Shown here in pieces: positions 59,486 to 64,000 of a stretch of 64,000 nt of DNA. The stretch's first letter is position 1, and every line of letters begins with the position of its first letter. A model generated the notes under the pieces. That model was given only the letters and a program-made list of their open reading frames with translations. It had not been told where the DNA came from and ran no database searches. Made by a program: the position numbers and the translations under genes. The stretch comes from Penicillium oxalicum (taxonomy: Eukaryota > Ascomycota > Eurotiomycetes > Eurotiales > Aspergillaceae), in assembly GCF_001723175.1 (NCBI RefSeq), contig NC_064650.1, positions 2,356,001 to 2,420,000 of the forward strand, read 5' to 3'.

Positions 59486-60385
59486 GCTTCAACTGAGGAT
59501 ACTCGAATAATGATAACGAACGAATGAATTTAATCTCAACTTAGTCGTCCGAAGTCTACATATCTTGACAAGATTCTGGAACGAAACCTAATGTCTTTTG
59601 TAATATTTTTAATTCTGCATTAGGCTCCTACGCGATGCATCATTACTTATGGCCAACAGAGCAAGAAAGTGAGAGAAAAAAAGAGAAGAATCCGTTCAGA
59701 AGTACCGTGATTTACACTTCTTTTGCCTGTGCTGTAAGGGTGGCATTAATTGAGAAGGAATCCCCCGTCAGGTCAGTCTAAACATTTCTCTTTCGCGGTA
59801 CTGGACCTACAAGCATGCTCCTGTCACTTTGGCAAAATTGAGACGTCCACGATCTTGCTGCTTACGGAAACCTTATAACAGGTCAAAAAATAGCAATAGC
59901 GCAGGATTTGAGGAATATCGGTAAAGACTGCATTTGCTTGAGTAGAAAAAAAAACAAAGAAATTTGGTAACATCAAATCAAGATCATAATTCGGAGACCC
60001 ATCAACGTCGTGAGATAGTACAATTGTCGGCTCAACACTCGACTCATACTGATACAACCATTCGTAACAATGCAGCCAAAAGAACACATATTCCGAGACA
60101 GCAGATTTGACCGAGTCCACAGACTCGAAGCCCAGGTTTTCGCTTGTCCCCAAGGCAGTCAGTCACCCAGTGAGACCAAAGAGTACCTGGGTTGAGCTTC
60201 GCTGCCAACATGTTCTCGCGTTCAGACGCCATGTTTCAGAGCCCGGAGCTGTACAGGGCCTGGGGTACCAGAATGTCTGTTCCGTGTCCACTTTTGAGCT
60301 TCAGCTGCGATGGCGGTCACGGCGATCTTCTCATGAAGCTCGCGACGGTGACCATGAAGTAAATGAACATCGCACATAGTAGGAT
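59486..60385. other. Convergent intergenic region (0.9 kb)
   Basis: 3' flanks of the membrane protein gene (+) and the small unknown gene (-). Two minus-strand frames (59824-60153, 60044-60232) were examined but do not splice together convincingly. Confidence 0.45.
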
Positions 60386-60751
60386 TCACTCGCGTACCGT
60401 CCATCGTCTTTCTTCCCTGGAGATCTTGGTGTGTTTGCCGTAGTATTCATCCGTGTTCTCAATTGGCGTCACGCAATAGACTGTCGGGGACGACTGGAAT
60501 TCAATGCGCTTGTTGGTCGAGCTCGACCCTAATGATGAGTTCTTCTTGAGAATACTCTTCGACGAGCACGAGTTGACGTAGGAGTAGCTCGGGACCTGGA
60601 AAGAAGAGAATCTCTTTGCAACGGGACTCGCCGGGGAAATTGGAGTCCGGGGAGCTGGAAGGGGTGACTTGAGAGACAAAGACGGCCGAGGAGAGTTCTG
60701 GGCAGCGGCAATGCTGAGAGACAGCTTGGGCTTGGAGGCTGAGCGAAGCAT
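60386..60751 (-). CDS. Unknown small Ser-rich protein
   Basis: 121 aa from the ATG of MLRSASKPKLSLSIAAAQ; the frame is open for a further 36 codons upstream but has no ATG. The N-terminal two thirds is Ser/Pro-rich and probably disordered, with several S-P sites (FSSFQVPSYS, SPLPAPRTPISPASP). The C-terminal third looks conserved: SILKKNSSLG, KRIEFQSSPTVYCVTPIE, then EYYGKHTKISREERRW. KRIEF resembles a loose RVxF-type short motif, but this is only a resemblance. No family or function is assigned. Composition change and absence of stops support a real gene. Confidence 0.62.
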   Translation of the reverse strand: MLRSASKPKLSLSIAAAQNSPRPSLSLKSPLPAPRTPISPASPVAKRFSSFQVPSYSYVNSCSSKSILKKNSSLGSSSTNKRIEFQSSPTVYCVTPIENTDEYYGKHTKISREERRWTVRE

Positions 60752-62620
60752 TTTGAATACAGGAGTAGATTGAAAAAGATCAGGTTTTGGAAGATTGTAT
60801 CGAGTGGAGAGAGAAGAAAAAGAGTCCCTTCGATCAACGAAAAGAGTCTTTGGAATCAAGATGGGTGAAGAGGGCGGACAATTATCGACGTGATAAGACT
60901 TTTTAAGAATAGGATGATCGAAATCTGGGGTAAATAAGCAATTGTCAAAAAAAAGATTCGTTTGGACCAGCCAAGACGAAGCGCGGACGAAAATAGAACG
61001 AAGGGAAAAAATAGCAGAACCTCAAACAACGATGCAGAAACGGAGGGAAAAGAGCGACTCCTGCGGTGGATGCGGGCGGCTACTATATACTCGACTATAC
61101 TCGACTCCAGACGACCGTCGCGGTGGAGGGAGGGAGCCAATCAAGATGCAGTGTCTACGCGCCCAGCCGATGCAGCACACGGCACTATCACATCTCCTCG
61201 TCACATAGTAGTTCCAACCTTGTCGATGGGAGTGCACATTTCTGGCCAATTATTGGGAGATAATTTGAGTTGTCACATTCAGACGGTGTCGAGTTCATAA
61301 CTGCATGCAGATGTGACGAAGTGAGCCAAGCTGGGCTCTTCTTGAAGAGTGACGAATCTCATCTACCGGAACCACTCACGATTAGAGGCGATCTTAAACT
61401 GCCCTGAATAAGGGAGCCAGAATGTGATGGACGATACAAAGTGCATCATAGAATGCGTGAGCATACAGAGCTCATATAGGCTCTTAGCCTCTTCATCCAA
61501 GATCTCGACCCACTAGGTTGGACGCAACAAAGCTCTCCAAAGTTCACGTGGAAGCCAACCACATTGATCGAAGGCGGCATGCGCACCCATACGTGACGGC
61601 TAGCTGGGCAAGATAAAAATTTCACTGCCAATGCCATCCCATAGTATATGTGAAAACAATACCTATGCGTGTAAAATCCGATTTCTCAACCTCCATATCA
61701 TAGTTGTGAGATGCCCTTTAGAACCCCAAAAATCAATTAAGAAAGGAAGAAGAGGGAGAAAACTAAACCCAGAAGACTACTTTCAATTACCAGAAACATC
61801 GTTTTCAATAGAAATACATAGAAAGACGGGAGGAAAATGGATCTTCTTCCCTAGGACTGACAGTATTCTGATAGCGCCACACTCTAAAGTGGGATAACGA
61901 TATATCCTACCGACATGATATAGCGGTTTTTTTATAACCCCATGGCACATTCCACTGTAGACTCGAGTTAACGGTAGATTTTGATGAACAAGAGGAACTG
62001 GAAGATATTGACCTAATGACAGAGTTAATGGTTGATAGTGTTCTCTTCACTGGTAGAGGTATGGTTGATAAGGATAAAACAGTGCTTTTGTGCGTACTGA
62101 GTAGTCAAAGGGCCTATCTTTGTAGCTGAATTGTATTATATGGTCTGAAACCCCGTGATCCGAGAAGACTCCATGTATTCTGGTTACTTCTCATGCTGAA
62201 TATGAGCCGAAATGGTCGCGCTCGTTTCCTTCGGAGTGTACACAAGCTATGTATGCACGATACATTAGTAAAGCGTTGTGGCTTTATCACGGACACCTGG
62301 GTTTCCCAAGTTTGATGGCCTTGGCAAGCCACCTTGGACTATCTAAAAATGGCATCAAATGTGGAAAGAACTATTTACCGTGTATAATAAACAGCCAAAA
62401 GCAAAGATCATATTAACGATCAATGCCGACGCGTTCCTTTCGTGTGAGGATCTTCTGATCCTCTGTTCCTGTAGAGCTTTTAATGGGACCGTAGTGGAGA
62501 GGATCTAAGGTCGCACTGTCGTAGGATTCGAAAGCACACTGAAGCGGAGCACTGGATCTCCAAGACAGCCCTCTCGGCCACATTCAAACCAAGATTGACA
62601 CACATCATGATCAGCTCTCA
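60752..62620. other. Intergenic, AT-richer, with decayed coding remnants
   Basis: The first part is the upstream region of the small Ser-rich gene. From about 61600 to 62420 the DNA is AT-richer than its surroundings and carries short frames with protein-like composition broken by stops (see the pseudogene entry). No intact gene is seen. Confidence 0.5.
61631..62129 (+). pseudogene. Possible decayed coding sequence, origin unknown
   Basis: Two + strand stretches look coding but are broken. 61631-61897 has an ATG and an 88-codon frame whose second half (RKLNPEDYFQLPETSFSIEI) is balanced in composition. 61938-62129 has 63 codons between stops, rich in Asp/Glu (DFDEQEELEDIDLMTELMVD). They are in different frames. 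They may be remains of a single gene or mobile element, or exons of an unrecognised gene. No family is identified, and the AT-rich background could mislead. Confidence 0.25.
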
Positions 62621-63487
62621 CTAATGGTCTTCGTATCCCTGGTTGTACTCTATCATCCGTAGTTTCGACAGGTCTACTCCCAGATCCTGATAACATGCAC
62701 GGAGCTTCTCCCATGTGAATTCCTTAGCCGGTTTGACGCTTTTAGCATAATCCGGTGGGCACTCGGATTCGTCGGATTCATACGAATCATCCTCGATGCA
62801 GGAGGTGTGCCCCACTGTCACAAGTGTAAGATCAAGCTCATGAATCATTTGAGTTCCATCTGAATTGAAGCTGCTGTAATGCGAGCAAGTGCGGTGTGCC
62901 ACGATCACCCTGGGTGCATTGATGGGCGTTGGGCCCCCGAAAACAATCCACCACGTCTGATGTTTCCAGTATGGACCACTTTCGGAAAGAAGAGTCTCGA
63001 AGAGCAGACCCATGCGAAGCCCATCTTTGAGGGGTTCAGCTTTGGTCTGTGACCACCAACAGCCAAACATGTTGCAACCCCAAGCGAACCCTCCGACCTT
63101 GCGTATAGGTGGTTGCGTGGTCAGCATACGCCGCCAACTTGCTTCCGGGCGTAGAAAGATCCTCATAGACTCGGAATTCTTGGCAAATTCAACAGTTTCA
63201 AAATTCACGGATGTCTCGGTCGTGGTAGACGGGGGAAAGAACGATGGAAATATCTCTGCGAGGAGTGGATTGTAGACCCAAGACGTCTTCTGGAATGGAT
63301 CTTCCCGGGAAAGAAAGAAAAGGTTCTGCTGTAGCGACGTAGAAAGTTGAATAGTCTTTGTCCAGGCGCGACAGACTCGTTGACATTTGATCAGGGTACT
63401 CATGTCCATTTGGCCCATGATTGCCCTCACTATCTCAGGGAGCGCAAAGGCCCGAGTGAGGGCGGACTGTGACGAGTGCTCTTCCAT
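62621..63487 (-). CDS. F-box-type protein (fungal)
   Basis: 288 aa from the ATG of MEEHSSQSALTRAF; the frame is open about 30 codons further upstream without an ATG, so an extra 5' exon is possible. The N-terminus fits an F-box: FALPEIVRAIMGQMDMSTLIKC, then QRVCRAWTKTI. The rest lacks WD or LRR repeats but has a segment common in short Eurotiales F-box proteins: MRIFLRPEASWRRML, then a Trp/Gly-rich stretch and GLRMGLLFETLL. F-box proteins join SCF ubiquitin ligases through Skp1; the target is unknown. Such genes are numerous and fast-evolving in these fungi. Confidence 0.78.
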   Translation of the reverse strand: MEEHSSQSALTRAFALPEIVRAIMGQMDMSTLIKCQRVCRAWTKTIQLSTSLQQNLFFLSREDPFQKTSWVYNPLLAEIFPSFFPPSTTTETSVNFETVEFAKNSESMRIFLRPEASWRRMLTTQPPIRKVGGFAWGCNMFGCWWSQTKAEPLKDGLRMGLLFETLLSESGPYWKHQTWWIVFGGPTPINAPRVIVAHRTCSHYSSFNSDGTQMIHELDLTLVTVGHTSCIEDDSYESDESECPPDYAKSVKPAKEFTWEKLRACYQDLGVDLSKLRMIEYNQGYEDH

Positions 63488-64000
63488 TTTTCTTTTCAGC
63501 GACGTACCGTCTGCGTTCTTTTCTTCGAGAATGCGAGGCTCCAAAATATTGATTGTATTGCCTTGGAGATTTGTGGTAGGGTTTAAGCCTCTCTTAAGTT
63601 CAACGACTTGTGATGACGGGCGCTAAGCACCAAGCGGACACTACTTTGGGTTAGGCTGCTCTTACGCATTTGACAAGAAGTACCTTAATCCAGAGGGTCA
63701 GATATCGCGGATATACAAGGGCAATTTTTGAGACCAGCGTGCAAGAAAATCATCGGGGATTTTGATTTCTAGCCCTCTTTGCTGGTGGCAGCTTTGTTGT
63801 TACAGGGTTGATAGGTATTAACTGGAGGCTCAAGGCGCCTCGTAGAGAGACCCATACGCTCGGCCAAGCCTTATGACCCAAGTATTTCGTACTTTCGGTC
63901 AAGTTCTTACGCTTTAAAGCGACATATAGGTATCAGCAAGCTGGGCCTCGAATTGCAAGAGTCACCCATCACCTACACACAGGCTTTTGAACCTTGTTTT
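63488..64000. other. Right edge, no gene seen
   Basis: Upstream region of the F-box-type gene running to the window edge. No supported open frame. Confidence 0.5.

Noticed and set aside
59824..60232. Two minus-strand frames (109 and 62 codons) that might form one gene
   Set aside because: The only GT-AG pairs that could join them are too short or out of phase, and the start MASERENMLAAKL resembles an acetyltransferase N-terminus for only a few residues.
1..64000. CRISPR arrays, bacterial operons, integrated viral or intact transposon sequence
   Set aside because: Nothing of the kind was seen; intron structure and gene content are those of a fungal nuclear chromosome.

Overview
The window looks like nuclear DNA of a filamentous ascomycete, most probably Eurotiales (Aspergillus/Penicillium grade). 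The evidence is short GT-AG introns (about 55-230 nt), compact multi-exon genes, a Rax2 polarity marker, a fungal Frizzled-like receptor, a Zn2Cys6 regulator, a tannase-family feruloyl esterase, and very small first exons. No bacterial, viral or clearly intact transposon sequence was recognised. All identifications come from reading the translations; no search was run.

Layout. 1-8 kb: 3' part of rax2 (+), a Pom33/TMEM33-type membrane protein (-) with an apparent frameshift, and an alpha/beta hydrolase (-). 8-30 kb is gene-poor: it holds only a Frizzled/Smoothened-like seven-TM receptor (-) and a Zn2Cys6 transcription factor (+), separated by gaps of 6-9 kb that contain most of the long G runs and purine microsatellites. 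29.1-37 kb: two identical tRNA-Trp(CCA) genes in inverted orientation, then a divergent pair of secreted lignocellulose-type enzymes, a FaeB-like feruloyl esterase (-) and a GMC flavo-oxidoreductase (+).

37.6-57 kb is a dense housekeeping block: U2AF large subunit (-), OGG1 (+), ribosomal protein uS15/RPS13 (+), FAN1 nuclease (-), COMPASS subunit Sdc1 (+), a Tra2-like SR protein (-), the NuA3-type PHD protein Nto1 (-), a small unknown Gly/His-rich protein (+) and mitochondrial Qri7 (-). Themes are splicing, DNA repair and histone H3 modification. Several pairs are head to head with short shared promoters; the tightest is U2AF/OGG1 at 201 bp. 57-64 kb: an intronless unknown membrane protein (+), a small conserved-looking unknown (-), an AT-richer stretch with decayed coding sequence, and an F-box-type protein (-).

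I did not find a clear undescribed multi-gene system. The points most worth a second look are the inverted tRNA-Trp pair, the Zn2Cys6 domain whose two introns cut zinc-ligand cysteine codons, the Pom33 frameshift, the same-strand G runs in the gene-poor part, and the unknown proteins at 54.3, 57.6 and 60.4 kb.
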